This document shows, one piece after another, positions 48,508 to 59,340 of a stretch of 64,000 bases of DNA (position 1 is its first letter; every line of letters begins with the position of its first letter). The notes under the pieces are model-generated. The model searched no databases, was not told the DNA's origin, and saw only the letters and a list, made by a program, of their open reading frames with translations. The stretch is from Yokenella regensburgei ATCC 49455. GTDB lineage: Bacteria > Pseudomonadota > Gammaproteobacteria > Enterobacterales > Enterobacteriaceae. The position numbers and the translations under genes are program-made. The stretch lies in NCBI RefSeq assembly GCF_000735455.1, contig NZ_JMPS01000008.1, positions 84,601 to 148,600 on the forward strand. The letters run 5' to 3'.

Positions 48508-49524
48508 ATGTCGACACTTCGTTTGCTTATCTCCGATTCACACGATCCCTGGTTCAACCTGGCGGTGGAAGAGTGCATCTTCCGCCAGATGCCCGCCACG
48601 CAGCGCGTGCTGTTCCTTTGGCGTAACGCCGATACGGTCGTCATTGGCCGGGCGCAAAACCCGTGGAAAGAGTGCAATACCCGCCGTATGGAAGATGACA
48701 ACGTACGCCTGGCGCGACGCAGCAGCGGCGGCGGCGCGGTGTTTCACGATTTGGGCAATACCTGCTTTACCTTCATGGCGGGCAAACCGGAGTATGACAA
48801 AACCATCTCCACCGCGATTGTACTGAATGCGCTGCAGGCACTTGGCGTCACGGCAGAGGCCTCCGGGCGCAACGATCTGATTGTGAAAACCGCAGAGGGG
48901 GATCGTAAAGTTTCCGGCTCGGCCTATCGCGAAACCAAAGATCGCGGTTTTCATCACGGGACCTTATTGCTGAACGCCGATCTCAGCCGGCTGGCAAACT
49001 ACCTCAATCCGGATAAGAAAAAGCTGCAGGCCAAAGGAATTACTTCGGTCCGTGGAAGGGTGGCGAACCTGACGGAGCTGCTGCCGGGCATCACGCATGA
49101 GCAAATTTGTGACGCCATTCGGGAAGCGTTCTTCACCCACTACGGCGAGCGGGTTGAAGCGGAAGTTATCTCACCGGATAAAGCTCCCGACTTACCGAAT
49201 TTTGCCGAAACCTTTGCCCGCCAGAGCAGCTGGGAGTGGAACTTTGGCCAGGCCCCTGCCTTCTCACACCTGCTGGATGAACGCTTCACCTGGGGTGGCG
49301 TGGAGCTGCATTTTGACGTAGAGAAAGGCCACATTACCCGTATTCAGGTATTTACCGATAGTCTGAATCCGGCCCCGCTGGAAGCGCTGGCCGACCGGTT
49401 GCAGGGCAGTCTGTATCGGGCCGATATGCTGCAGCAGGCGTGTGAAGCGCTGTTAGTGGATTTTCCGGACCAGGAGAACGAGCTGCGGGAAGTTTCAGCG
49501 TGGATGGCGAGCGCGGTGCGGTAA
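48508..49524 (+). CDS. lplA: Lipoate-protein ligase A
   Basis: A 338-residue enzyme that activates free lipoate with ATP and attaches it to E2 and GcvH lysines. The lipoate-binding loop [20 protein letters not shown] (partial, about 70-89) and [20 protein letters not shown] (about 121-140) are family motifs. Length equals E. coli. Behind ytjB. The yjjJ gene that separates lplA from deoD in E. coli is missing here. Confidence 0.97.
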   Translation: MSTLRLLISDSHDPWFNLAVEECIFRQMPATQRVLFLWRNADTVVIGRAQNPWKECNTRRMEDDNVRLARRSSGGGAVFHDLGNTCFTFMAGKPEYDKTISTAIVLNALQALGVTAEASGRNDLIVKTAEGDRKVSGSAYRETKDRGFHHGTLLLNADLSRLANYLNPDKKKLQAKGITSVRGRVANLTELLPGITHEQICDAIREAFFTHYGERVEAEVISPDKAPDLPNFAETFARQSSWEWNFGQAPAFSHLLDERFTWGGVELHFDVEKGHITRIQVFTDSLNPAPLEALADRLQGSLYRADMLQQACEALLVDFPDQENELREVSAWMASAVR

Positions 49525-49545
49525 GTGCGGTCTGATGCCCTTACC

Positions 49546-49574
49546 CCAACCCTCTCCCGCAGGGAGAGGGTTGG
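49546..49574. repeat. Perfect short palindrome between lplA and deoD
   Basis: CCAACCCTCTCCC and its exact complement around a three-base loop, between convergent lplA and deoD. The CCCTCTCCC...GGGAGAGGG type recurs in enterobacterial intergenic spaces (from memory) and may act as a terminator or a small mobile palindromic unit. Confidence 0.75.
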
Positions 49575-49582
49575 AAAACGTA

Positions 49583-50305
49583 TTACTCTTTATCGCCCAG
49601 CAGAACGGATTCCAGCGCGATTTTGATCATGTCATTGAAGGTGGTCTGACGCTCAGCGGCAGAAGTCTGCTCGTGAGTACGGATGTGGTCAGACACGGTG
49701 CAGATGGTCAGCGCTTTCGCACCGAACTCAGCCGCAACACCGTAGATACCGGCCGCTTCCATTTCCACGCCAAGGATGCCGTATTTTTCCATCACGTCAA
49801 ACATCTCACCACCGTCCGGTGCATAGAACAGATCGGCAGAGAAGAGGTTACCGACGCGAGCGTCAACGCCCAGCGCTTTGGCTGCGTCAACCGCATTACG
49901 CACCATATCGAAGTCAGCAATCGCTGCGAAATCGTGGTCTTTGAAACGCAGACGGTTTACTTTGGAATCGGTGCAGGCACCCATGCCGATCACGACGTCG
50001 CGCAGTTTAACGTCCATGCGAACCGCGCCGCAGGAACCCACGCGAATGATTTTCTTCACGCCGAAATCGGTGATCAGCTCTTTAGTGTAGATGGAGCAGG
50101 ACGGGATACCCATGCCGTGGCCCATCACGGAAATCTTGCGACCTTTATAGGTACCGGTGAAGCCCAGCATGCCGCGAACGTTGTTCACTTCACGCACGTC
50201 TTCGAGGAAAGTTTCTGCAATGTGCTTCGCACGCAGCGGGTCGCCCGGCATCAAAACAACGTCAGCGAAATCGCCCATTTCAGCATTAATGTGTGGGGTT
50301 GCCAT
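49583..50305 (-). CDS. deoD: Purine nucleoside phosphorylase DeoD
   Basis: A 240-residue hexameric phosphorylase of 6-amino/6-oxo purine (deoxy)ribonucleosides, giving base and (deoxy)ribose 1-phosphate. Conserved [20 protein letters not shown] (partial, about 5-24), RVGSCGA (about 87-93) and EMEAAGIYG (about 180-188). One residue longer than E. coli. Last gene of deoCABD, 56 bases after deoB. Confidence 0.97.
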   Translation of the reverse strand: MATPHINAEMGDFADVVLMPGDPLRAKHIAETFLEDVREVNNVRGMLGFTGTYKGRKISVMGHGMGIPSCSIYTKELITDFGVKKIIRVGSCGAVRMDVKLRDVVIGMGACTDSKVNRLRFKDHDFAAIADFDMVRNAVDAAKALGVDARVGNLFSADLFYAPDGGEMFDVMEKYGILGVEMEAAGIYGVAAEFGAKALTICTVSDHIRTHEQTSAAERQTTFNDMIKIALESVLLGDKE

Positions 50306-50361
50306 CGTAATTTCCTTTATTTTTAATTAGATGAAGGGCGGGGTTCCTCCCGCCCAAATAA

Positions 50362-51621
<1,260 letters not shown>

Positions 51622-51637
51622 TCAGATCAGTATACCG

Positions 51638-52960
51638 CTATTCGGTGATGCGACGATAGACCGTTGGTGTTTCTTTCGGTGCTTTTTCGTCAATGCTTAC
51701 CGCCGCTTTCACCGCTTTCGCGGCTTCCTGCCAGCTGGTTTCATCTTTAGCATGAATGACCGCGAGTGGTCGTTGTCCATCTACATGCTCGCCCAGGCGA
51801 GCCATTTCGGTAAAGCCAACGCTGTAGTCGATGGTGTCAGAAGCCTGACGACGGCCGCCGCCCATCGACACTACCGCCATGCCAAGCGCACGCGTATCCA
51901 TCGTGGAAACGAAGCCTTCAGTATCAGCGTAGACGGCTTTGCTGAGCGTCGCCGTCGGCAGATAAAGGTCGTAGTTCTCAATGAAATCGGTCGGGCCTTT
52001 TTGCGCGGCTACCATACGGCCAAAGACCTCAGCGGCTTTGCCGTTGTCGAGTACCGCCTGCAGTTTCGCACGGGCTTCAGCATCGTCTTTAGCAAGCTTG
52101 CCTGAAATCAGCATCTCCACGCACAGCGCCATGGTCACGTCGAACAGACGTGGGTTGCGATAGTCGCCGGTGAGGAACTGCACCGCTTCACGTACTTCCA
52201 CCGCGTTACCGGCGCTGGAAGCCAGCACCTGATTCATATCAGTCAGAAGCGCGGTAGTCCGCACGCCGGCGCCGTTGGCCACGCCAACGATAGCTTCGGC
52301 CAATGCTTCAGAGAGTTCATAGGTCGGCATAAACGCGCCGCTGCCCACTTTGACATCCATCACCAGCGCATCCAGCCCTTCCGCCAGCTTTTTGGCGAGA
52401 ATGGATGCGGTAATCAGCGGGATGGAATCGACCGTCGCGGTAATATCACGGGTGGCATAGAAACGCTTGTCTGCCGGAGCCAGAGAGCTGGTCTGGCCGA
52501 TAATGGCCACACCAACATCTTTAATAATTTCGCGGAAGCGCTGATCGTTCGGGAAGATATCAAATCCCGGGATCGCTTCCAGTTTATCGAGCGTACCGCC
52601 GGTATGACCCAGGCCACGCCCGGAGATCATCGGAATATAGCCGCCGCATGCCGCCACCATCGGGCCAAGCATCAGCGAGGTCACATCCCCTACACCGCCG
52701 GTGGAGTGTTTATCCACAATCGGGCCGTTCAGATTCAAACTTTTCCAGTCAAGGACGGTTCCTGAATCTCGCATCGCCATGGTCAACGAAACACGCTCAG
52801 GCATCGACATATCGTGGAAGAAAATGGTCATCGCCAGGGCGGCAATCTGCCCTTCCGAAATGGTATTGTCGCGAATGCCGTTGATAAAGAAACGGATCTC
52901 TTCATCACTTAAGGCGTGACCATCACGTTTTTTACGAATAATTTCTTGTGCGAGAAACAC
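51638..52960 (-). CDS. deoA: Thymidine phosphorylase DeoA
   Basis: A 440-residue enzyme phosphorolysing thymidine and deoxyuridine. Phosphate-binding [15 protein letters not shown] (about 84-98) and [16 protein letters not shown] (about 113-128) are intact. The start is a GTG at 52960 preceded by GGGGG, giving the same N-terminus ([13 protein letters not shown]) as E. coli, which uses TTG; six extra residues of a longer reading are not conserved. Second gene of deoCABD. Confidence 0.96.
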   Translation of the reverse strand: MFLAQEIIRKKRDGHALSDEEIRFFINGIRDNTISEGQIAALAMTIFFHDMSMPERVSLTMAMRDSGTVLDWKSLNLNGPIVDKHSTGGVGDVTSLMLGPMVAACGGYIPMISGRGLGHTGGTLDKLEAIPGFDIFPNDQRFREIIKDVGVAIIGQTSSLAPADKRFYATRDITATVDSIPLITASILAKKLAEGLDALVMDVKVGSGAFMPTYELSEALAEAIVGVANGAGVRTTALLTDMNQVLASSAGNAVEVREAVQFLTGDYRNPRLFDVTMALCVEMLISGKLAKDDAEARAKLQAVLDNGKAAEVFGRMVAAQKGPTDFIENYDLYLPTATLSKAVYADTEGFVSTMDTRALGMAVVSMGGGRRQASDTIDYSVGFTEMARLGEHVDGQRPLAVIHAKDETSWQEAAKAVKAAVSIDEKAPKETPTVYRRITE

Positions 52961-53016
52961 GGTAACCCCCGAGGACACAGGTTAAATGCGGCGGATGAAC
53001 CGCCGCAGGAAAAGAA

Positions 53017-53796
53017 TTAGTAGCTGCTTGCGCTCTTACCGTCGCCGTGACCCAGCGCCTTCAGCAGGCTTGCCAGCAGGCTGGATGCACCAAAGCGGTA
53101 GTGGCGGGAATCGGCCCAGTCAGCGCCAAACAGTTCGTCGGCGATAGCGAGGAATTGCTGCGCGTCTTCTGCAGTACGCACGCCGCCAGCCGGTTTGAAG
53201 CCAACGGTTTTCTGCACGCCCATATCACGGATAACCTCCATCATGATGCGCGCGCTTTCCGGCGTGGCGTTAACCGGAACTTTACCGGTAGAGGTCTTGA
53301 TGAAGTCTGCGCCCGCTTTGATGGAAATAGCGGAAGCCTGACGAATCAGCGCCTCTTCTTTCAGTTCGCCGGTTTCGATGATCACTTTAAGCAGCACGTT
53401 TGCCGCCGCGCAGGCTTCTTTGCAGGCTTTCACCAGGTCATAACCCACCTGCTCATTGCCGGCGATCAGTGCGCGGTATGGGAATACCACGTCGACTTCG
53501 TCAGCGCCGTAGGCGATGGCCGCGCGGGTTTCGGCCAGTGCGATATCGATGTCGTCGTTACCGTGCGGGAAGTTGGTAACGGTCGCGATGCGGATGTCCG
53601 GAGTGCCCTGCTCGTTCAGAGTCTTACGTGCAATCGGAATAAAGCGCGGATAGATACAGACCGCTGCAGTGTTACCCACCGGCGTTTTTGCCTGATGGCA
53701 CAGGGCGATAACTTTCGCGTCAGTGTCATCTTCATTCAGGGTAGTCAGGTCCATCAGTTTCAACGCACGCAGGCTGCTTGCAGTTAAATCAGTCAT
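53017..53796 (-). CDS. deoC: Deoxyribose-phosphate aldolase DeoC
   Basis: A 259-residue class I aldolase splitting deoxyribose 5-phosphate to acetaldehyde and glyceraldehyde 3-phosphate. Schiff-base Lys167 (DFIKTSTGK) and the assisting Lys201 ([10 protein letters not shown]) are in place, and the tail GKSASSY matches E. coli. The ATG at 53796 has GGAG upstream. First gene of deoCABD, controlled from deoP2 (CRP, CytR, DeoR) and from a distal DeoR site in yjjI. Confidence 0.98.
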   Translation of the reverse strand: MTDLTASSLRALKLMDLTTLNEDDTDAKVIALCHQAKTPVGNTAAVCIYPRFIPIARKTLNEQGTPDIRIATVTNFPHGNDDIDIALAETRAAIAYGADEVDVVFPYRALIAGNEQVGYDLVKACKEACAAANVLLKVIIETGELKEEALIRQASAISIKAGADFIKTSTGKVPVNATPESARIMMEVIRDMGVQKTVGFKPAGGVRTAEDAQQFLAIADELFGADWADSRHYRFGASSLLASLLKALGHGDGKSASSY

Positions 53797-53844
53797 AACA
53801 TTCTCCGACGGCATAATGCCGGTTTAAATTTCACCATGCGAGTC

Positions 53845-53860
53845 TGTGACTATTGTAACA
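53845..53860 (-). promoter_or_regulatory. deoP2 -10 region and DeoR operator O2
   Basis: On the minus strand TGTTACAATAGTCACA, an imperfect version of the DeoR palindrome TGTTAGAATACTAACA of E. coli. It includes a -10 box TACAAT (53852-53857); the start of transcription would fall near 53845, about 50 bases before the deoC ATG. Confidence 0.75.
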
Positions 53861-53874
53861 CTGACCCGCCTTCA

Positions 53875-53896
53875 CACTTCGACACCCATCACAGTT
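53875..53896 (-). promoter_or_regulatory. CRP site 2 of deoP2
   Basis: On the minus strand the site begins AACTGTGATGGGTGTCGA and ends AGTG, like the proximal E. coli deoP2 CRP site. Its centre is 40.5 bases upstream of the inferred start, the class II position. Confidence 0.78.
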
Positions 53897-53908
53897 AATG
53901 AAAACTGC

Positions 53909-53922
53909 ATGCAATTTTGCAT
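53909..53922. promoter_or_regulatory. CytR operator of deoP2
   Basis: ATGCAA-TT-TTGCAT, an inverted pair of TTGCA half-sites with two-base spacing, which is a preferred CytR target. It lies between the two CRP sites, as required for CytR-CRP co-binding. Confidence 0.75.
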
Positions 53923-53927
53923 AACCA

Positions 53928-53949
53928 TAATGAGACATTAATCAAATTT
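53928..53949 (-). promoter_or_regulatory. CRP site 1 of deoP2
   Basis: On the minus strand the site reads AAATTTGAT...TCTCATTA, matching 15 of 22 positions of the CRP consensus. Its centre is 93.5 bases upstream of the inferred start and 53 bases from CRP site 2, as in E. coli deoP2. Confidence 0.72.
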
Positions 53950-54058
53950 TCACGCTATATCGGGACAAAAACCGGCCACTCCGCGGGTCAGGATCAACAT
54001 CGCGCCGTGCGACGTTTCTTACACTGCCCTCATCGCTTAGCGCCTGAGGAAAGAAAGA

Positions 54059-55609
54059 ATGTCCACTACCGTTGATCCTTCGTTCTCACAACGTTGCCAG
54101 CAGATTGTGACCAGCGCACGTCTGTCGCCTGAACAAAAGCGTCACTTTCTGGCGCTGGAGGCTGAAAACGCACTGCCTTACCCGATGCTGCCAGCGGAGG
54201 CCCGCGCCGCGCTGGACGAGGGGATTATCTGCGATATGTTTGAAGGCCATGCACCGTTCAAACCCCGCTACGTCCTGCCTGATTACGCGCGTTTTTTGGC
54301 TCAGGGTTCACAATGGCTGGAGCTTGCCGGGGCGGAGGATCTCGACGATGCACTATCGCTGCTGACTATCCTTTATCACCACGTACCGTCCGTAACCTCG
54401 TTACCCGTGTATCTGGGACATCTCGATAAGCTGTTGCAACCATATGTTAGAATTCTAACACAAGAAGAGATCGATATTCGAATAAAACGTTTCTGGCGCT
54501 ACCTCGACAGAACCCTGCCAGATGCCTTTACGCACGTGAATATCGGGCCGGAGGATACCCCGGTCACCCGCGCTATCCTGCGGGCTGATGCAGAGCTGAA
54601 GCAGACGGCGCCGAACCTGACCTTTATCTACGACCCTGAAATCACACCGCACGATTTGCTCCTTCAGGTGGCTAAGAACATCTGTGAGTGTAGCAAACCG
54701 CACATTGCTAACGGTCCGGTGAATGATAAAATTTTCACAAAAAATCACTATGGTGTGGTGAGTTGTTACAACTCGCTGCCGCTGGCGGGCGGTGGCAGCA
54801 CCCTGGTTCGTCTGAATCTGCAGCAGATTGCAGAGCGCAGTGAATCAATTGACGACTTCTTTGCCCGGGCGCTTCCGTACTACTGCCAGCAACAAATCGC
54901 AATTATTGATGCCCGCTGCGAATTCCTCTATCAGCAATCCAGGTTCTTTGAAAACAGCTTCCTCGTCAGCGAAGGGCTCATCGATCCGCAGCGCTTTGTG
55001 CCAATGTTTGGCATGTACGCGCTGGCTGAGGCCGTTAACCTGCTGTGCGAAAAAGCCGGTAACCATGCCCGCTATGGCAAGGATGAAGAGGCCAATGCGC
55101 TGGGTTACCGCATCAGCGAACAGCTGGCACGTTTTGTTGAATCCACTCCGGTGAAATACGGCTGGCAGAATCGCGCGCTGCTGCATGCGCAGTCAGGCAT
55201 CAGTTCTGACGTGGGCACCACCCCGGGCGCACGTCTTCCTTACGGTGATGAACCCGATCCTATTACCCATCTGCGCACCGTCGCCCCACACCACGCGTTC
55301 TATCCGGCCGGGATCAGCGATATTCTGACCCTCGACGAAACGGTGAAACGCAACCCGCAGGCGGTGATGCAGCTCTGCCTGGGCGCTTTCGCCAGCGGCA
55401 TGCGCGAGTTCAGCGCTAACGTCAGTGGCAACGATCTGGTGCGTGTGACCGGGTATATGGTGCGACTGTCGGATCTGGAGAAATACCGTGAAGAAGGATC
55501 GCGCAGCAACACCACCTGGCTTGGAGAAGAAGCCGCACGCAATACGCGGATCCTCGAGCGCCAACCACGAGTAATAAGCCATGAGCAGCAGATGCGCTTT
55601 AGTCAGTAA
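54059..55609 (+). CDS. yjjI: YjjI family glycyl-radical enzyme
   Basis: A 516-residue protein of the DUF3029/YjjI family. The C-terminal glycyl-radical motif is VRVTGYM, with Gly465 as the expected radical site, and a candidate active-site Cys lies in [10 protein letters not shown] (about 239). The partner activase YjjW follows and overlaps by 29 bases. The substrate is unknown. The gene runs divergent from deoC, and its coding sequence contains a perfect DeoR operator, suggesting a link with deoxynucleoside use without oxygen (inference). Confidence 0.9.
   Translation: MSTTVDPSFSQRCQQIVTSARLSPEQKRHFLALEAENALPYPMLPAEARAALDEGIICDMFEGHAPFKPRYVLPDYARFLAQGSQWLELAGAEDLDDALSLLTILYHHVPSVTSLPVYLGHLDKLLQPYVRILTQEEIDIRIKRFWRYLDRTLPDAFTHVNIGPEDTPVTRAILRADAELKQTAPNLTFIYDPEITPHDLLLQVAKNICECSKPHIANGPVNDKIFTKNHYGVVSCYNSLPLAGGGSTLVRLNLQQIAERSESIDDFFARALPYYCQQQIAIIDARCEFLYQQSRFFENSFLVSEGLIDPQRFVPMFGMYALAEAVNLLCEKAGNHARYGKDEEANALGYRISEQLARFVESTPVKYGWQNRALLHAQSGISSDVGTTPGARLPYGDEPDPITHLRTVAPHHAFYPAGISDILTLDETVKRNPQAVMQLCLGAFASGMREFSANVSGNDLVRVTGYMVRLSDLEKYREEGSRSNTTWLGEEAARNTRILERQPRVISHEQQMRFSQ
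54445..54460. promoter_or_regulatory. DeoR operator O1 (deoP1) inside yjjI
   Basis: TGTTAGAATTCTAACA, a perfect 16-base palindrome identical to the E. coli DeoR O1 sequence. Its centre lies exactly 600 bases from the O2 centre, on the upstream side of deoC within yjjI codons. DeoR is known to loop DNA between O1 and O2. Confidence 0.93.
54724..54739. promoter_or_regulatory. Weak candidate DeoR operator OE inside yjjI
   Basis: TGATAAAATTTTCACA lies 279 bases beyond O1 and resembles the operator only loosely. E. coli has a third operator at about this distance, so position is the main support. Confidence 0.35.
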
Positions 55610-56444
55610 GGTTATCCCGTTCTCCTGTGTGGACGGGCCGGGCAGCCGCCTGGCGCTGTTCCTGCAGGGATGTAACCTGCGCTGTAAAAATTGCCACAAC
55701 CCGTGGACGATGGGCCGCTGCAACGACTGCGGGGAGTGCGCCGTGCACTGCCCGCATGAAGCGCTGAGCTACCAGGCTGGCCGCGTTTACTGGCACGAAG
55801 GGGAGTGCCAGCAGTGTGATACCTGCCTGCGCCTCTGCCCGCAGCAAGCGACACCGATGGCAAAAACGATGAGCGTGGAAGAGGTCATCAGCCAGATTGC
55901 CGCCGCCGCGCCCTTTATTGAAGGGGTAACCGTCAGCGGCGGTGAAGCAACAACCCAGCTGCCGTTCATCGAGGCGCTGTTTCGTCAACTGAAGCAGACG
56001 CCAGCCCTGCAGCACCTGACCTGCCTGATTGACAGCAACGGCGAACTGAACATCAGCGGCTGGGAGAGAGTCCGCCCGGTATGCGATGGGGTAATGGTTG
56101 ATCTTAAAGCCTGGGGAGGAGAGTTGCATCGCGAGCTGACCGGGCGCGACAACGGCCGGATAAAAGAGAGCATCCGCTGGCTGGCCGAACACCAGATGCT
56201 GAGCGAGCTACGGCTGCTGCTGATCCCGCAGCACAGCGACTACCTTTCTTCCATCGAGCCGCTGAGCACTTTTATTGCTGGCCTGGGCGACATACCGGTT
56301 CGCCTTAACGCCTTCCACGCCCACGGTGTCTACGGGGAGGCCGCACAGTGGCGCAGCGCCGGTCCTGACGATATCAACGCGCTTGCCAGGGCCCTTGAAG
56401 CCAGAGGCATTACTCGTCTCATCCACCCGGCGCTGTATCTGTAA
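55581..56444 (+). CDS. yjjW: YjjW family glycyl-radical enzyme activase
   Basis: A 287-residue radical-SAM protein expected to place the glycyl radical on YjjI. The SAM-cluster motif is Cys31-x3-Cys35-x2-Cys38 in [15 protein letters not shown]. Two ferredoxin-type clusters follow: Cys47/50/53/57 and Cys76/79/82/86. SGGEATTQ at about 116-123 is the usual GGE motif. The start overlaps the end of yjjI by 29 bases, implying translational coupling. Confidence 0.94.
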   Translation: MSSRCALVSKVIPFSCVDGPGSRLALFLQGCNLRCKNCHNPWTMGRCNDCGECAVHCPHEALSYQAGRVYWHEGECQQCDTCLRLCPQQATPMAKTMSVEEVISQIAAAAPFIEGVTVSGGEATTQLPFIEALFRQLKQTPALQHLTCLIDSNGELNISGWERVRPVCDGVMVDLKAWGGELHRELTGRDNGRIKESIRWLAEHQMLSELRLLLIPQHSDYLSSIEPLSTFIAGLGDIPVRLNAFHAHGVYGEAAQWRSAGPDDINALARALEARGITRLIHPALYL

Positions 56445-56449
56445 CGCGT

Positions 56450-57226
56450 TTAACGAAAGAAAAGTTGCTGCGTATTAACGAACAGGGCGTTGGCGATAAC
56501 CTCTGGTGGCTCCGGGCGAAGCTCACAAAGCACCGTAAAGACATCGGCCACACGTTCAGGGCGGTTGGGCTGCCCCTGATAGCCATTGAGCGGCATGTCC
56601 GGCGCATCGGTTTCCAGCAACAGACTGTCGAGCGGGAGCACGGCCATCACTTCACGCGTTTTACTTGCCCGCGGATAGGTTATGGTGCCCCCGACGCCAA
56701 TCATATAACCCAACTGAATGAATCGCTCCGCCTGTTGCAGACTGCCGGCGAAACCGTGCACCACGCCGGTACGCGGTAAATTATGCTTTTTCAGCTGCAT
56801 CGCGAGCTTATCGTGGGTTCGCCTTGAATGCAGTATCACCGGCAAATCAAACTGTTTGGCCAGTCTGAGTTGAGCATCCAGCACCTGCTGCTGGCGGGAA
56901 AACTGTGGATCTTCCCGGTATAGATCGAGACCAATCTCGCCAACCGCCACCAGCTTCTCTGGCCGCGAAGCCAGCTGCGTTGCCAGCGCCTCAAGACAGG
57001 CTTCACTATGCTCTTCGATAAACATTGGGTGCAGGCCCAGTGCCGCATAGAGCGGAGGGAAATCAGCGGCGAGCCGCAGCACCCGGGCAAAGCGCGAGGA
57101 GCCGGTCGCCGGGACGATAATTCTCTCCACTCCGGCTGCTGCTGCCAACTGCAGACTCTGCGCTTCTTTACCCGTAAAAGGGGGGAAATCAAAGTGGCAA
57201 TGGGTATCAATAAAACGAAAACTCAC
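56450..57226 (-). CDS. yjjV: TatD-family metal-dependent hydrolase YjjV
   Basis: A 258-residue TIM-barrel hydrolase. Metal ligands include DTHCHFDF (about 7-14), Glu in AVGEIGLD, HSRRTHDK (about 133-140) and VVHGFAGS (about 155-162), with Asp in LLETDAPDMPL. Relatives act as DNases or other hydrolases; true substrate unknown. The ATG overlaps the yjjU stop by four bases. Convergent with yjjW, six bases apart. Confidence 0.93.
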   Translation of the reverse strand: MSFRFIDTHCHFDFPPFTGKEAQSLQLAAAAGVERIIVPATGSSRFARVLRLAADFPPLYAALGLHPMFIEEHSEACLEALATQLASRPEKLVAVGEIGLDLYREDPQFSRQQQVLDAQLRLAKQFDLPVILHSRRTHDKLAMQLKKHNLPRTGVVHGFAGSLQQAERFIQLGYMIGVGGTITYPRASKTREVMAVLPLDSLLLETDAPDMPLNGYQGQPNRPERVADVFTVLCELRPEPPEVIANALFVNTQQLFFR

Positions 57227-58287
57227 GCCAGATCCTCTTTATCGAAACTGGCATCGTTCGCCTGTGGTGCATCCACCAGCGGAATATCGTGCACATCATT
57301 GGCTACCGGAGCGGGAGGGACGACGGGCACGACAACCCGCGAACGGTGTCGGCGCAGCGGCGGCCTGTCGGTGAGCAGTTTGCCCACCGTGGCAAGGAAG
57401 TAACGTCCGCACAGGCGTCCCGTTTTATAGTCAGCCAGTAACGCGGGCTGACGACTGCCCAGCGCCATACTCAGCAGCGGTTTTGGCGGGTAAATTTCGA
57501 TAATGCGCAGCTTGCCGGGCGGCTTTTCAATAAATTTCTGGATAGCGTGATAGGACGTCTCATGCTGATGCACCAGGTTCACCAACGGCTTCAGACTGCC
57601 CTCCCCAAGCCAGCGCTCCATACGCTTAAACCACTGTGGCGTATAGAAGGTCTGCGACGGTACGGTGCGGATAACCACAATCGTCTGCGCCCCATGTCGC
57701 GCGGCTTCCTGCACCGGAATGGCATCACTAACGCCGCCATCCAGATAGCTTACGCCGTCCAGCGTCGCCCCCGTTCGATAGAACCCAGGGATTGCACTGG
57801 AGGCCCGAATGACATCCAGCCAGTTATCATTGGTGGGAGAAAAATAGTTGGGCGAGTAGTCATCGCCACGGCAGGCACACATATAGAACGCCTTACCCAA
57901 CGCGAACTGATCGAAGGCGTAGTCCATCGCCAGCGGCATTTTCTGCGAGGTTTCCTCAAGCAGCCAGTCAAGATCGATAAGGTTTCCTCCCCGCACGAAA
58001 CGCATGGGGTCGAAAAACTGCCGCGAGGTGGTATAGCGCGAAATCACTTTGCGGGCGTAGCCCTGCTGATTACACAGATAAGCGGAGAGGTTCTGCGCAC
58101 CGGCAGAAGTACCGTAATAGAGGCTAAAGGGGTTGAACTGTGCACGCATAAATTCGTCCAGTACGCCCGCGGTGAAAATCCCACGTTGACCGCCGCCCTC
58201 ACACACCAGCGCCATCGGCCCGGGCTGAAAAGGTTGAACGGTTAAAGGCGCAATGGTGCCAAGTGTCACAGGAATTCGCTGCCCCAC
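57223..58287 (-). CDS. yjjU: Patatin-like phospholipase-family protein YjjU
   Basis: A 354-residue patatin-fold protein. The oxyanion loop GGGQRGIFTAG (31-41), the nucleophile Ser61 in GTSAG, and Asp183 in LDGGVSD form the Ser-Asp dyad. Activity on lipids is likely but not proven. The last 45 residues are Pro/Arg/Val/Asp-rich and poorly conserved. Start 58287 gives E. coli-like length. Coupled to yjjV by a four-base overlap. Confidence 0.9.
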   Translation of the reverse strand: MGQRIPVTLGTIAPLTVQPFQPGPMALVCEGGGQRGIFTAGVLDEFMRAQFNPFSLYYGTSAGAQNLSAYLCNQQGYARKVISRYTTSRQFFDPMRFVRGGNLIDLDWLLEETSQKMPLAMDYAFDQFALGKAFYMCACRGDDYSPNYFSPTNDNWLDVIRASSAIPGFYRTGATLDGVSYLDGGVSDAIPVQEAARHGAQTIVVIRTVPSQTFYTPQWFKRMERWLGEGSLKPLVNLVHQHETSYHAIQKFIEKPPGKLRIIEIYPPKPLLSMALGSRQPALLADYKTGRLCGRYFLATVGKLLTDRPPLRRHRSRVVVPVVPPAPVANDVHDIPLVDAPQANDASFDKEDLA

Positions 58288-58400
58288 TCTCTTATCCTTA
58301 TTTTATCAGTGCTCAATTCACCATAACGCAGATTACACATTCATCAAACTAATAAAGCCAGTCACAAGGACTGGCTTTATGTTACAGCAAATGACGGTCG

Positions 58401-58562
58401 CTACGGACGCCGACGACCCATAAACAGACTGATCAGGAACAGGATGATACCAACGATAAAGACGATTTTAGCCGCGCCTGCGGCGGTACCGGCCAGACCA
58501 CCAAAGCCCAATGCGACGGCAATCAACGCAATAACCAGAAATATTATGCCCCAACGAAACAT
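58401..58562 (-). CDS. ytjA: Small membrane protein YtjA (DUF1328)
   Basis: A 53-residue DUF1328 protein beginning [20 protein letters not shown] and ending [10 protein letters not shown], with two hydrophobic helices around a small glycine/alanine loop. It matches E. coli YtjA in length and place between osmY and yjjU. Function unknown, probably stress-related by context. Good ribosome site GGAGAA upstream of the ATG. Confidence 0.93.
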   Translation of the reverse strand: MFRWGIIFLVIALIAVALGFGGLAGTAAGAAKIVFIVGIILFLISLFMGRRRP

Positions 58563-58690
58563 ACGATTCTCCTTTACCATAGTTAATATCGACAGCAGTG
58601 ATAATTGCTCAGGCTAGTCACCCACTATCGTCTTCTTGTGGTACATGCGCCCCAGGCGTAATGCCCGGGGAGCGCATTCTGAGAACAACG

Positions 58691-59068
58691 TTATTTAACC
58701 TTGAGCTCATTATTGACGCTTTTCACACCCTCAACCTTTTTGGTGAGTGCGACAGCGCCGTCAATCTGCGCCTGACTATCCACCATTCCGCTCAGCGTCA
58801 CGACCTTGTCGTCCGTTTTCACGGAAATATCATTACTTTTAATGGTGTCGCTATCGACCAGCGCCGCTTTCACTTTGGCAGTGATGGAACTGTCATCCAT
58901 GAAATTACCGACCTTGTTCATCGAGCTGTCGATTTTGTTTCCGGTGCTATCGGCTGTGGTTTCCACTTTATCCGTCATCGATTCTGCCATGGCCGAACCG
59001 CTGACCATCACGGCACCAAACATAACGGTAAGCAGGGTTTTCGATATCGTCTGTTTTTTCATTTTCAT
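58691..59068 (-). CDS. osmY: OsmY-like periplasmic protein with a single BON domain
   Basis: A 125-residue protein at the osmY position between prfC and ytjA. A signal peptide ends at about residue 28 (SAMA, before ESMTDK), and [25 protein letters not shown] is nearly identical to the start of the first BON domain of E. coli OsmY. After VVTLSG the sequence continues VDSQAQ...[12 protein letters not shown], which resembles the end of the second BON domain. E. coli OsmY has 201 residues and two domains, so about 75 residues are missing in frame. No stop or frameshift is seen. A second ATG two codons later has better ribosome-site spacing. Confidence 0.85.
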   Translation of the reverse strand: MKMKKQTISKTLLTVMFGAVMVSGSAMAESMTDKVETTADSTGNKIDSSMNKVGNFMDDSSITAKVKAALVDSDTIKSNDISVKTDDKVVTLSGMVDSQAQIDGAVALTKKVEGVKSVNNELKVK

Positions 59069-59299
59069 CACTCCATTCCTGGGCTCGCCGCACGCAGAAA
59101 ATACGTGGCAGAGCAAAGCGTTAACGTCTCCGTTCAGTTTCAGCGGGCGATGAAAAAATTTGATGGTTTAAGACGCTACTAAAGGCCTATTACCCAGGGG
59201 ATTAAACCAACAAATCTGTCATCACCATGTTAAATATAGACAACAATGATGTAACGCGTGTGGGTTTAAGAACAATCTGCACGAGGTGGGGTGGAGCGC

Positions 59300-59332
59300 A
59301 AAAAGACAGAGCACGGCAGTTGCCGTGCTCTG
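59300..59332 (-). terminator. prfC terminator
   Basis: Perfect 11-base stem CAGAGCACGGC/GCCGTGCTCTG with an AGTT loop, followed on the minus strand by five T, eight bases after the prfC stop. Confidence 0.92.
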
Positions 59333-59340
59333 GTAGAGGA

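Noticed and set aside
58354..58378. Perfect 10-base stem after ytjA read as a Rho-independent terminator
   Set aside because: No T run follows on either strand; it may still be a functional hairpin, but the terminator call is not supported.
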